A stretch of 64,000 bases of DNA from positions 1 through 64,000 of the forward strand of contig SUWB01000007.1 of NCBI GenBank assembly GCA_015061745.1, read 5' to 3'. A model generated the notes under the pieces. It was given only the letters and a program-made list of their open reading frames with translations, did no database searches and was not told the DNA's origin. Shown here piece by piece: positions 29,089-39,126 of the stretch. Position numbers and translations under genes: made by a program. How positions within the stretch are numbered: the stretch's first letter is position 1; every line of letters starts with the position of its first letter. The stretch is from Lentisphaerota bacterium (lineage in GTDB: Bacteria > Verrucomicrobiota > Lentisphaeria > Victivallales > Victivallaceae).

Positions 29089-29964
29089 ATGAACAACGAA
29101 CAATATCAATTGAATTGCGACCTCGCCAAGATGCTCAAGGGAGGCGTCATTATGGACGTTACCACTCCCGAACAGGCAAAAATCGCAGAAGATGCCGGTG
29201 CCTGTGCCGTTATGGCTCTGGAACGTATCCCTGCTGACATCCGTGCCGCAGGCGGCGTTTCCCGTATGAGCGATCCCGGTATGATCCGGGGTATCCAGCA
29301 GGCCGTATCCATTCCGGTTATGGCAAAGTGCCGTATCGGACACATTGCTGAAGCACGGATCCTTGAAGCTATCGAAATCGACTATATCGACGAAAGTGAA
29401 GTTTTGAGCCCCGCCGACGATATTTATCACGTTGATAAAAGAGCTTTCAAAGTGCCTTTTGTCTGCGGTGCCCGGGATCTGGGAGAAGCTCTGCGCCGGA
29501 TCAATGAAGGTGCGGCTATGATCCGCACCAAAGGTGAGCCCGGAACCGGTGATGTGGTTCAGGCTGTCCGCCATATGCGTAAAATGACTCAGGAAATCCG
29601 CCGGGTCGCCAATATGGCAGAAGATGAACTCTATCAGGCCGCAAAAGAGCTGCAGGTGCCCTTTGACCTTCTCAAATATGTCCACGAAAATGGCAAACTT
29701 CCTGTGGTGAATTTTGCTGCCGGCGGCGTGGCGACTCCTGCCGATGCCGCGTTGATGATGCTTCTGGGAGCTGAAGGCGTTTTTGTGGGATCCGGTATTT
29801 TCAAATCCGGCGATCCTGCCAAACGTGCTGCCGCCATTGTCAAGGCTGTGACCAACTATGAAGATTTTGCTCTGATCGCTGAACTTTCAAGCGGTCTCGG
29901 TGAAGCAATGGTCGGTATCAATCCCGCTGAGATCAAAGTCATTATGGAAGAACGGGGGATCTGA
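29089..29964 (+). CDS. pdxS: Pyridoxal 5'-phosphate synthase lyase subunit PdxS
   Basis: [49 protein letters not shown]. Confidence 0.98.
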   Translation: MNNEQYQLNCDLAKMLKGGVIMDVTTPEQAKIAEDAGACAVMALERIPADIRAAGGVSRMSDPGMIRGIQQAVSIPVMAKCRIGHIAEARILEAIEIDYIDESEVLSPADDIYHVDKRAFKVPFVCGARDLGEALRRINEGAAMIRTKGEPGTGDVVQAVRHMRKMTQEIRRVANMAEDELYQAAKELQVPFDLLKYVHENGKLPVVNFAAGGVATPADAALMMLLGAEGVFVGSGIFKSGDPAKRAAAIVKAVTNYEDFALIAELSSGLGEAMVGINPAEIKVIMEERGI

Positions 29965-30527
29965 TGCACATTGCGGTTTTGGCATTACAGGGGGACTTTG
30001 CTGAACACGAACAGGTCTTCAAAGCCCTCGGACATACAACATATCAGCTGCGGCAGAAAAAAGATCTTGACATTCCTTTTGATGCCTTGATCCTGCCCGG
30101 CGGAGAAAGTACGGTCCAGGGAAAACTTCTCAGGGAACTGGATATGTTTGACACAATCCGGAAACGTATTGAAGAAGGACTCCCTGTTATGTCAACCTGT
30201 GCCGGAACGATCCTGCTTGCACGGCAGCTTCTTGATGACCCGACGGTACATCTGGGAACTTTGGGCATTTCTGTCAGACGGAATGCCTACGGCCGGCAGC
30301 TGAGCAGTTTTCACACCAGCGGCACTTTTGCCGGAATGAAGGATATTTCAATGAGTTTCATCCGGGCTCCGCAGATCGAATACTGTCAGCCGGGAGTTGA
30401 AGTCCTGGCTGAACATCAGGGCAGGATCACTGCCGTCAGACAGGGAAATCAACTGGCAATGACATTTCATCCGGAGCTTGATACGGATTACCGGGTCGCA
30501 GAATATTTCATAAAAGAAATGTGTTGA
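29964..30527 (+). CDS. pdxT: Pyridoxal 5'-phosphate synthase glutaminase subunit PdxT
   Basis: LPGGESTVQGKL, catalytic TCAGTILL, MTFHPEL. Confidence 0.96.
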   Translation: MHIAVLALQGDFAEHEQVFKALGHTTYQLRQKKDLDIPFDALILPGGESTVQGKLLRELDMFDTIRKRIEEGLPVMSTCAGTILLARQLLDDPTVHLGTLGISVRRNAYGRQLSSFHTSGTFAGMKDISMSFIRAPQIEYCQPGVEVLAEHQGRITAVRQGNQLAMTFHPELDTDYRVAEYFIKEMC

Positions 30528-30582
30528 AATTCCTTTCTTTGCCGTAAAAAGTTGAAAAGAGCATAAAATTTTCAATGCCTGC

Positions 30583-30611
30583 TTGAAAGTCATCACTTTA
30601 TGATGTATATT
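30583..30611 (+). promoter_or_regulatory. Putative promoter of the CapA-like gene
   Basis: TTGAAA-17-TATATT. Confidence 0.6.
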
Positions 30612-30643
30612 GAACTGAAAATCTTTCAAGAAAGGATTGTTTT

Positions 30644-31885
30644 ATGAAATTTGTCGATCGCTGTTGTAATTGGCGCGAAAAAGGTGCCGAAAACTATTCA
30701 ATTCTCTTTGCCGGAGATATTTGCCCCCGGGCAACCGGACTGGATGCCATTATGGAAGGCAAGGTCGCTGAGGTCTTCAAAGAGGTCAAACCTGTCTTTG
30801 ATGCCGCCGATTTGCGTGTTGTCCAGTGGGAAACGACTATCACCGAGTCAGAAACTCCCATTGACAAAACCGGTCCCAACCTCAAAGTGCCCTACAAGTG
30901 TGCAGAGATCATCTCTCACCTTAAAGCCGATGTGGCTTTGCTTGCCAATAATCATATCGGCGACTTCGGCCCCGATGCAGCTCTTGAGACCATTGAACGG
31001 GTACAGGCTGCCGGAGCCAAAGCTGTCGGTGCCGGGAAAAATATTGAAGATGCTGCGAAACCTCTGATCCTTACTTGCGGCAATATCACCATTTCTCTGC
31101 TGAACTACGGCGAAAATGAATATGGTGCTGCCCGGGAAAACCGTGCCGGTGTGGCAACTTTGGCTATTTTCAAGATACTTGATCAGATCAGAGCAGAAAA
31201 AGCCAAAGGAAATCTTGTCTTTATCGCCATTCACGGCGGACACGAGACCAATCCTTTCCCCTCTCCCCGTATGGTGGAAACCTATCGGGCATTCATTGAC
31301 GCGGGAGCTGATCTGCTTTGGAACTGTCATACCCACTGTCCGGAAGGAATCGAATTGTGGAACGGTAAACCCATTGTTTACTGTCCCGGCAACTTTTTCT
31401 TCCCCGCAGGGAATCCGGAATGGTCTTTGCCCACCTGGTTCGGCGGCTACCTTGTGACTTTCAAATTTGACGCTCAGGGCGTTTACGGTATGGAAGTCAC
31501 CCCCTACCAGCAGATCCAGACCTCAATCGAACTCTTTGACGCTGAACGTGAAAAGAAGTTCTTTGATTATCTTGATGTTTTGAGTTCCCCCCTGAGCGAT
31601 CCGGCAGCGTTGCAGCACTGGTTTGATATCTGGTGTTCCGGTTCCGGATTGTACCACGTCCGCAGTTTGGGTGCCGTGGATCAGGAAAACTGGGAGCCCG
31701 ACTGGCGCAACAGAGATGTGGTCAAACGCCACCTGGGAGTACGCAATATCAATACTTGTGAGTCACATCACGATATGGTGCGCAGAACTTTGCTTCTCAT
31801 CGAAAGATACGAAATCACCGCTCTTAAAGATGAGAAGTACAAAGTTCAGGAATTACAGAAGCCTGATTGGATCAGGCCTCTCTGA
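30644..31885 (+). CDS. CapA family protein (poly-gamma-glutamate capsule-type metallophosphatase fold)
   Basis: LFAGDICPR, LLANNHIGDFG, FIAIHGGHETNPFPSPR, CHTHCPEG. Confidence 0.85.
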   Translation: MKFVDRCCNWREKGAENYSILFAGDICPRATGLDAIMEGKVAEVFKEVKPVFDAADLRVVQWETTITESETPIDKTGPNLKVPYKCAEIISHLKADVALLANNHIGDFGPDAALETIERVQAAGAKAVGAGKNIEDAAKPLILTCGNITISLLNYGENEYGAARENRAGVATLAIFKILDQIRAEKAKGNLVFIAIHGGHETNPFPSPRMVETYRAFIDAGADLLWNCHTHCPEGIELWNGKPIVYCPGNFFFPAGNPEWSLPTWFGGYLVTFKFDAQGVYGMEVTPYQQIQTSIELFDAEREKKFFDYLDVLSSPLSDPAALQHWFDIWCSGSGLYHVRSLGAVDQENWEPDWRNRDVVKRHLGVRNINTCESHHDMVRRTLLLIERYEITALKDEKYKVQELQKPDWIRPL

Positions 31886-31892
31886 AAAAACA

Positions 31893-34115
31893 TCAAACTC
31901 GTTTGATTGCATCCGGGAAATTCACTGTGAGTTTCCCGGATTTTTGTATGGCTTCAATATTGCCATAGGGAGTCGGCTGAATGCAGTGGAAATCCCCTTT
32001 GTAAAGAGGGTGACATTCAAAAGTTTTAAATCCCGGTTCAACCGGCCGGATCCCTGCCATTACACGTCTGCAATACCACATAGGTGCCGCCGAAAAGGCG
32101 TGGCAGCAGCTGTTGGCCGTATTGGAATCAGGGCGGGGACCGAACTTTGACAGTTCCCAGACCGTGGGGGAATCACTGTTGACCATTTCAGCCCAGATTT
32201 GCCGGATTTCCTGTTCACATTTATCGGTTTGTCCGGTTTTCAAAGCTGCTTCAACAGAGAAACGCTGATAATAGGGTTCAGGCTGAAGCACTCCGGGAGC
32301 GTAAAGCTGTTTGCTCAAATCTTCAAACAGCTCAGGCATAAGATCATAACAAAGCAATATGGCTGCCGGATGAGCACTGCGAAGTTCAAAGCCGTGGTTC
32401 GCGACATCGCTGTCACGGAACATCCGGTCTGACTCATCCCACAGATATTTTTTCATAGCAGAACAAATTTTCTGTGCCTTTTCCTCTGCTTCCTGATTAT
32501 TTCCCATACGGGCAACACAACGCCAGGCAGCGGCAATAAGGGCGTTGAGAACAGCGGTATGGCCCTGCAAGTCGGACTTGGCATTGACATAGGCAAGGTC
32601 GATGAAGTTCCACCAGCTGGGATGTTCAGGGACGAGGGAGCTCTCATCGGTAAATTGAGCGTAGTCATTGAGTACTTCAACGGCTTTGGGAAGCATTTTT
32701 TCCACAAATTCTTTATTTCCGGTATGCAGATAGCAATCGTAAAGGATCAGCACCCAAATGGCCGGAATTGACAGGAAAGGCATCGAATCCCCGGCAGGAT
32801 AAACTGCCGGCAGCCAGTTGTATTTCTTCCGCCCGTCCAAAGCAACCTGTAAAACGTGTTCCAGAATGGCCGGATCAGAGCCGAGAAGCAGATAATATCT
32901 GCCTGAAACTTCCACATCGTTTACCCAGAAAGCCTGTTCCCGCCAGGGACAATCCACAAAGGTATCTGCCACACAATGACGGACAGTATGTGCACACATC
33001 TCATCAAGACGGTTGAAAAAAGGATCATCACAAGCAAAATGCGACGCTTGAACCGGATAAATCCGGTCAATGGCGGTGATTTTTGTTACTTTTACAGCTT
33101 TTGTGTGATTGCGAATGGCTATTTCAACAAAACGTCCTCCCCGATCAGCAAAACTCACAGAGATGAGATTTTTTCCGGGGAGAGTGATTCGGCGGTCTGC
33201 AAAGCGGTAGGAATCTCCTGCGTGACGTGCTTTGGGGATCCATTTGCCAAACGCATAACGGGCCTTTACACGCGAAAAGGTCAGAACTTCATCGTAGGCC
33301 CGGTCAATAATAAGTGATTCATCGGATTCTATTTCAATTTCAACATTGCCGTAAAACTCTTTTCCCAGATCAAGAATGGCAAACGTTCCATAATATCCGC
33401 AGGGGGGAGGGGCAAATTCGCTGCCGTTAAAAGCTGCTGCATCAGGAGTCAGCACCTCATTGGCGAGACGTTCGGCAAAATCATCGTCATCAGGAGAAAA
33501 TTCAGGCAGAAAACCGCAACGGACAATTTTTTCAAACGGGATCTCGTCATTGGTCAGAGCCGGGATCGGCCGGGGACATATTTCGACACCATTGGGATTG
33601 AGAGCAACGGTTGCAGGAGCAAAGGAAAAGTTATTTTTCCGGTCATCTCTGTTTTCGCATTTTCCAAGCTGAAAGGTATATTCAAAAGCCTTTTGATGTC
33701 TGCAATCCAGAGCCCACTCCCACGGAGCATCTGCCGCCCCTGTTATTTGAACCCATAAAGCCGGGACACAGGCAGGGATCGTCCTGTAACTGCTCCCCGG
33801 ATAATGGAGCTCAACTTCGATACGGTTGATTCCCGGAGTGAGAATTTCTGTCAGATCATAGGAATCATAAAAAATCCGGGAGTCAGTGCTTCTGACAGGA
33901 CCAATACCGTAAAAACCGTTGATATTAAAAGAGTAGTGGCCGCAGGAGGCAATAAAAAAAGTGATTTTCCCTTTTGATTCAACAATGATTTCCCGGCGAA
34001 ACAGGACGTGTACATTGTCACTTGATTCATCAATTCCGGGAATTACAAGAAATTCGGGATTTTCAACAGAACAATTTGTTGAAGCCGGGTATTGGGGGGA
34101 AAGAAGTTGTCTCAT
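31893..34115 (-). CDS. Alpha-L-rhamnosidase-like (GH78-type) protein
   Basis: DTFVDCPWREQAFWVNDVEVSGRY, SCCHAFSAAPMWYCRR and GH78-like domain order; no signal peptide. Confidence 0.8.
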   Translation of the reverse strand: MRQLLSPQYPASTNCSVENPEFLVIPGIDESSDNVHVLFRREIIVESKGKITFFIASCGHYSFNINGFYGIGPVRSTDSRIFYDSYDLTEILTPGINRIEVELHYPGSSYRTIPACVPALWVQITGAADAPWEWALDCRHQKAFEYTFQLGKCENRDDRKNNFSFAPATVALNPNGVEICPRPIPALTNDEIPFEKIVRCGFLPEFSPDDDDFAERLANEVLTPDAAAFNGSEFAPPPCGYYGTFAILDLGKEFYGNVEIEIESDESLIIDRAYDEVLTFSRVKARYAFGKWIPKARHAGDSYRFADRRITLPGKNLISVSFADRGGRFVEIAIRNHTKAVKVTKITAIDRIYPVQASHFACDDPFFNRLDEMCAHTVRHCVADTFVDCPWREQAFWVNDVEVSGRYYLLLGSDPAILEHVLQVALDGRKKYNWLPAVYPAGDSMPFLSIPAIWVLILYDCYLHTGNKEFVEKMLPKAVEVLNDYAQFTDESSLVPEHPSWWNFIDLAYVNAKSDLQGHTAVLNALIAAAWRCVARMGNNQEAEEKAQKICSAMKKYLWDESDRMFRDSDVANHGFELRSAHPAAILLCYDLMPELFEDLSKQLYAPGVLQPEPYYQRFSVEAALKTGQTDKCEQEIRQIWAEMVNSDSPTVWELSKFGPRPDSNTANSCCHAFSAAPMWYCRRVMAGIRPVEPGFKTFECHPLYKGDFHCIQPTPYGNIEAIQKSGKLTVNFPDAIKRV
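31912..31945 (+). terminator. Intrinsic terminator of the CapA gene
   Basis: TCCGGGAAA/TTTCCCGGA stem followed by TTTTT, inside the 3' end of the convergent GH78 CDS. Confidence 0.7.
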
Positions 34116-36091
34116 TTGAGTTTTTTCCTGTATTGTAATTGCTGATATTTTTTTATTGCTTTTTCTTCAAGGGAACGATTCCCTGCCAAACGGGCAGTGA
34201 TAATCGTGTTTTTCCAATATCCTTCTTCCCGGGGAGCTGCTGTGGCGGCTTTGTAGAAAAAGGCAGCCGCCCGGGCAAAATCCTTTTGGTTGGCAGCAAT
34301 GAGCCCGCTTAAATTCAGTGCCGGAATATGATTGGGCTCAATAGCAAATGTTTTTTCCAAAAATTTGAGTGCTTCATCATAACGCTTTAAGGCATAAAGG
34401 AATCTTGCATAGTTGAATGTCAAATCCGCTCCGGGGGAGGGGGCGGCTGCTTTCAGAGCACGACGGAAAAAACGATCTGCCTGTTCAGGGGAGGAAGTCA
34501 CATTGGCTAAGTTCATCCATCCTTCCGGCATAAAAGGCTCATTGCGTGTCACATCGGTATAATATTGTCTTGCAAGAGGGATATTTCCCTCTTTTTCAGC
34601 AATATTTCCCAACATATTGCCGATCCGGGAGGAATCACGGAAACGTTTGTTTGCAAAAAGCAGCAATTCTTTGGCGTGTTCATAATTGCCTTTTATAAAG
34701 TGTGCCTGCCCGAGCAAGGCTGTTCCTTCGGCTTTATCAAAGCCGATAAAATTGTAGGTTTGCCAGACGCAAAGTAAAAAAACAACTCCGGCGGCCACTT
34801 TCCACCTGTTCCAATTGAGATAAACGGCCCCTATTGCTGCCAAATAAATGACTCCGGGAAACATCAAAAATCTGTAACGGCCAGATGTAACAGTCAATAA
34901 TTGCATAAGAAAAAGTGAAACGCTCAGAATAAGGGCAGGGGACCAAAGGTATTCTTTCTTTTTCCATAAGTACCATATTCCGGCAAAGGAAAGCAAAAAT
35001 ACAGGAAAAGTAAAAAAACGCAGTAAATTCATAGAATCCGTCCGGCAGAAAAGAAAACCGCCATCAGCTCCGGCAATATATTCTTTGCTGCTGAAAATAA
35101 GAGGGATTTTTTTCAAATATAATCCCACAGCCTTAAAAGGTGTTTTCTGCCAGAAGGTCAATGTTTTTTCCATCCAGTAACGGTTTGTGGAAATCTGACG
35201 CTCCCTGGAACGGGCTTCAGCCCGGAAATGTGCTGCCCGCCAAAAATTTCCGGGACGCATATAACACAGACCGTTGGCCCGGGGATTATTCCCCAAAAAG
35301 ATGTTGAAAGCAGTGTTTCCTTGAACTCCTGTCAATTGCCCGTAATGCAGAGTTTTTGCTGCAAGAAAAGGAGTTACAACTAAAATAATACCTGCAGTAA
35401 AAGCAAGTGCAGTAAAATACTTTTTTCTCCAGAGCAGATAAAAGGTTTCCAAAACAAGAAATCCGGAAAGCATACCGTGGGTCAAAAAAGCCGCTCCGGC
35501 AAATATGCCTGATGGAACAGCAAAAAGAACTTTTCTCCGGCACGGATGATTTTCTGCAAGGTAAAAAAAGAAAAATGTCAAACTCAAAAACGGCAGCAAT
35601 ATGGACTCTGATACCAGTTCTGCCGGATGAAAAACCAACGGGGCAAGAAACATTGAAATGCCCAAAAAAACAAAGCAGATTTTTTTCGGGACATTGTTCT
35701 TGAGAAGCAAAAAGAAAAGCCCAAGCCAGGAAAAATAGTTGAGTAGTGTTTGAAAAATGCGGATTCCCGGCACTTCAAGGCCGATTTTTTGCATCCCGGC
35801 AAGAAAAAAACTGTAAAAAGGAGCGTGTATTTCAGGAGCAGCAGGAAAAATAGTACCTTTCAGTATCTCCTGAGAACGTGCCCAATATTCTCCCACATCA
35901 GCCCCTATAGCCAAACTGAAGTTGACAAAGTGACTGTATTCAAATAAATACAGCCCCCGCAAGAACAATCCTGAGAGGGCCAGTAAGAAAAAAATCAAAA
36001 GATCACTTTGACGGGAAGTCAAATTCGTATTCAAAAAGATCACCGATACGTTTGATTGCTTTTTCTTCGTCAATACCTTCGACCTGAACAA
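34112..36091 (-). CDS. Membrane glycosyltransferase (PMT/GT39-like) with C-terminal TPRs
   Basis: Many TM helices, periplasmic TPR-like C-terminus; possible TTG start near 36000 instead of a long overlap with HPr. Confidence 0.7.
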   Translation of the reverse strand: MFRSKVLTKKKQSNVSVIFLNTNLTSRQSDLLIFFLLALSGLFLRGLYLFEYSHFVNFSLAIGADVGEYWARSQEILKGTIFPAAPEIHAPFYSFFLAGMQKIGLEVPGIRIFQTLLNYFSWLGLFFLLLKNNVPKKICFVFLGISMFLAPLVFHPAELVSESILLPFLSLTFFFFYLAENHPCRRKVLFAVPSGIFAGAAFLTHGMLSGFLVLETFYLLWRKKYFTALAFTAGIILVVTPFLAAKTLHYGQLTGVQGNTAFNIFLGNNPRANGLCYMRPGNFWRAAHFRAEARSRERQISTNRYWMEKTLTFWQKTPFKAVGLYLKKIPLIFSSKEYIAGADGGFLFCRTDSMNLLRFFTFPVFLLSFAGIWYLWKKKEYLWSPALILSVSLFLMQLLTVTSGRYRFLMFPGVIYLAAIGAVYLNWNRWKVAAGVVFLLCVWQTYNFIGFDKAEGTALLGQAHFIKGNYEHAKELLLFANKRFRDSSRIGNMLGNIAEKEGNIPLARQYYTDVTRNEPFMPEGWMNLANVTSSPEQADRFFRRALKAAAPSPGADLTFNYARFLYALKRYDEALKFLEKTFAIEPNHIPALNLSGLIAANQKDFARAAAFFYKAATAAPREEGYWKNTIITARLAGNRSLEEKAIKKYQQLQYRKKLK

Positions 36092-36281
36092 CGGCCTGGG
36101 TTCCGCAGCTCAAACCGAGCGAAATCAAAGCAAGAATACTGTTCAGTTCTGTAGCAACTCCGTCCTGAATTACCTCAAAACGATGGTCGGGAAACTCCTG
36201 ATTGATGGTATTCAAGATAACACTGGAAGGTCGGCAGTGAATTCCTGCCTTATTACGGATCGTAACCAGACGTTCCTGCAT
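36003..36281 (-). CDS. HPr family phosphocarrier protein
   Basis: KAGIHCRPSS active-site His motif, NSILALISLGLSCGT. Confidence 0.9.
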   Translation of the reverse strand: MQERLVTIRNKAGIHCRPSSVILNTINQEFPDHRFEVIQDGVATELNSILALISLGLSCGTQAVVQVEGIDEEKAIKRIGDLFEYEFDFPSK

Positions 36282-36284
36282 TTT

Positions 36285-38861
36285 TTATTCTCCTGTTGCG
36301 GTAAAAATACCTGTTCCGGAAAAAACTGCTCCCTGGGGAGCTACGGACTTGACTTTCAGCGAACCAAAAGTATTGACAACAGGAACAGCTTTGAAGGCAG
36401 GCTCGAATTTGTACTCGCCGTCACAAGCGAAATCCTGAATGATACGCTGCGACCGGGTATTAGCCCGGGTATCGTAACTGTAAACACCCATAAGAGTTAC
36501 AGGAGCTTTCACAGCCTTGAGAGTTACAGTGTGGACACCGAAAGGAATTCCCTCAATACCTTTACGGTTTTCCATAAAGATTTTCTCTTTATTGAGAAGG
36601 ACATAGGGAACATAGGAGGGCTGTTCAAAGACCTTTTTGCCGTCGATTTCAGCCTGCAGGATACCGCCTTCGGGGGTGTCCACCCAAGCCACAGCAAATG
36701 CATTGCCGATCAGTTTTACCTGACAGCTCTCTCCGGGCTGCAGGACAGTCACGAAGCGGCCATAGGGGAATCCGGTCTTGGAGTTGAAAGCAGTTACCTT
36801 TTTGACACCGCTGAAAAGTTTTGACTCAACACCGACATAGCGGCGATTGGGGGAAAGTTTGGTGTCCATTGCATTGAAGGCATAAGGAGCCGAGACTTCA
36901 ACAACGTAACGATCTCCCAGGGCAAGATCTCCGTGACGATAGTAAGAGTTACGGAGATTGTAATAGATCGGGCTTCTGCCGGTGCCTTTTTCAACACCGT
37001 TGACATAAACCTTCCCCTTGGGAGCCTTCTGGCCTCTGGGAAGTTTGTATGTCAAATTTGCCCAGCAGTTGAAAGCACTGTCATCAATAATAAAGGCATT
37101 GGGACGGAAGAAACGGGGATCTTTGGCCCGGTAGAGCTTCATTTCACCTTCCCAGTTGTAAGATCTGGGCATAACTCTTTCAGGCAGATGAAGCTGCGGG
37201 AATCCGGCAACAACAGGCCCGGTGCACTCAAAAGCACGTTCCAGCTGTTTGAACCAAACGTAATGGATCGCTGCCTGAGGATGGCCGTCACTGTTGCCGA
37301 TGGCGTTGGGATTGATTAACCGGGTCAAACGGTCGTTGACAAGGCCGAAGTCAATAAAGGGGATCTGATAACGCATTGCAATAGCCTGCATATCGGAACC
37401 ATTGGGCGTATAACCGCCACGGTTCTGATAGATACAGCCGACAAATTCAACGCCGGGATAGTTACGCTGGATATAGCGGATAGCACCCTCAAAAACAGCA
37501 CATTCGTTGGGCGTATCTGTTTTTTCATTGGCTCCGCTGCCGTAGATCACCAAGTCGGGACGGGGACCTTCCGGACGGCTGAAAAGACCGGGATAAAGCT
37601 GCTTCCAGGTGAAACCTGCTTTATGGGCATTGACTCCGCCCGCAGGAGGAAGCAGAAGTTCACAATATTGTTTCAAACCGGAGTGGGCCTCGCCGACACA
37701 GGAGCCGTCGGCTGCCATAAAGTTCATAAGTATTTTATCCCCAGTAAGATTAAACTTCTTCATCAATTCAACTTTGAGGCGGCCGGCATAGCTGAAATAG
37801 TGGTTGGACCAGTCAAAATAAGGCTCCAGATCAGGACGGCCTACAAGTTTTGTGGAAAATCCGGTATGACTGTCGCTCAAAGGCTGTTTATATTGGGGGG
37901 ACTTGGGATTTTCATCATAAGGATACAAAGGAGGATTGGCACTGCCGCGGTCAATACTTGAACCCATTACCAGAATGTGTACCGGTTCCCCTTTCCACAA
38001 TTTCTGCATAGTCCGGGGAATGTGGCGGTAGTATTCAGGGATCGTCCGGTAAGTTCCAACGGCACGCAGTGCTTTGGCTCCGCGGACAAGGCTGGGGGCA
38101 AAAATCCAGACACTCTTTTTAGAGGTATTGGTAAAGCGGACCTCAAGTCCTACTGTGTTGTTATCTTTGGAGTACGATTTTTTACCGGGCGTGCAGTTGC
38201 CGGGAATCGTAAATTTATCAACTTTGAACTCCACTGTCTTTTTAACAGTTTGGGAAACGGCAGCAGCTGAGGCGGCAACAACAAGTTCACCCCGGGACAT
38301 CTTGGCAAAAGTTCTTGCATCTCTCAATTTAAAATCTTTTTTGGGAGACCAGGTGCCGTCTGCACTCTCAATTTTCATCGCCCGGATCTCGCCTTTCAAA
38401 GCTCCGGGGGATTCCTGATAACCGTAAAAACTCAAACTGACGGTATCGCCGTAAAGCAAATTTGCTTCAGGCAAGGTGAAAAACTGATGAAAGCTCTGTC
38501 CGGGACGCAATTCCACTCCGCAGGGCACTCCGAAAGGAGGCAGGATATTGGAGGCAATATGGGAATCGCGAATCACTTTCAGAGAGGTGGCGGTGTCGGC
38601 ATTCCAGAAAGGAACGTAATCGGCAGCGTAACTGATAGCTCTGCCGTTGCGGTGGGGCATAAAGGGATGAAACTCAAAACTGGAATTGACAAGCAGATTC
38701 CGGGCATCAGTCAACTGGGGCTCCGGACGGCAAACCGTTCGGGGGGCAACTGCTTTTTGAGTAAGCTGGGGTTCGGGGGCCGTCACACTCTTTCCGGAGT
38801 GCATACATCCGGCTGCGGTCAGAAGTGTCAAGCCTAAAGCAACAAGAGCACTAAACTTCAT
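36285..38861 (-). CDS. Large SGNH/GDSL hydrolase-type lipoprotein
   Basis: Lipobox LTAAGC; ILVMGSSIDRG GDSL-like block; ATG at 38861 preceded by ggaga. Confidence 0.7.
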   Translation of the reverse strand: MKFSALVALGLTLLTAAGCMHSGKSVTAPEPQLTQKAVAPRTVCRPEPQLTDARNLLVNSSFEFHPFMPHRNGRAISYAADYVPFWNADTATSLKVIRDSHIASNILPPFGVPCGVELRPGQSFHQFFTLPEANLLYGDTVSLSFYGYQESPGALKGEIRAMKIESADGTWSPKKDFKLRDARTFAKMSRGELVVAASAAAVSQTVKKTVEFKVDKFTIPGNCTPGKKSYSKDNNTVGLEVRFTNTSKKSVWIFAPSLVRGAKALRAVGTYRTIPEYYRHIPRTMQKLWKGEPVHILVMGSSIDRGSANPPLYPYDENPKSPQYKQPLSDSHTGFSTKLVGRPDLEPYFDWSNHYFSYAGRLKVELMKKFNLTGDKILMNFMAADGSCVGEAHSGLKQYCELLLPPAGGVNAHKAGFTWKQLYPGLFSRPEGPRPDLVIYGSGANEKTDTPNECAVFEGAIRYIQRNYPGVEFVGCIYQNRGGYTPNGSDMQAIAMRYQIPFIDFGLVNDRLTRLINPNAIGNSDGHPQAAIHYVWFKQLERAFECTGPVVAGFPQLHLPERVMPRSYNWEGEMKLYRAKDPRFFRPNAFIIDDSAFNCWANLTYKLPRGQKAPKGKVYVNGVEKGTGRSPIYYNLRNSYYRHGDLALGDRYVVEVSAPYAFNAMDTKLSPNRRYVGVESKLFSGVKKVTAFNSKTGFPYGRFVTVLQPGESCQVKLIGNAFAVAWVDTPEGGILQAEIDGKKVFEQPSYVPYVLLNKEKIFMENRKGIEGIPFGVHTVTLKAVKAPVTLMGVYSYDTRANTRSQRIIQDFACDGEYKFEPAFKAVPVVNTFGSLKVKSVAPQGAVFSGTGIFTATGE

Positions 38862-38908
38862 CTTAATTTTCTCCAATGGCACATAATTTCAGAATATGTT
38901 TTCGGTTT

Positions 38909-38936
38909 AATATATCCCTCATTTTGCAAAATGCAA
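38909..38936 (-). promoter_or_regulatory. Putative promoter of the SGNH-HPr-GT-GH78 operon
   Basis: TTGCAT-16-TATATT. Confidence 0.45.
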
Positions 38937-38999
38937 ATACTTTTGACATTTTTTTTGGATTTTACTTCAACAAAGGAGTGTTCTTGAGGCTTACTGCCA

Positions 39000-39028
39000 T
39001 TGCATTTTTACTCCATACAGTGTATATT
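39000..39028 (+). promoter_or_regulatory. Putative promoter of the Gfo/Idh-SGNH-SGNH-prmA operon
   Basis: TTGCAT-17-TATATT. Confidence 0.55.
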
Positions 39029-39126
39029 AACTGTCGAAGAACAGTTTTTTTCTTTAACATCAACTCTTGCCGGACGGAATTTTCCGTTCCCGGACTCTGA
39101 GTAAGTGCACAAGGAGCGTAATTATT

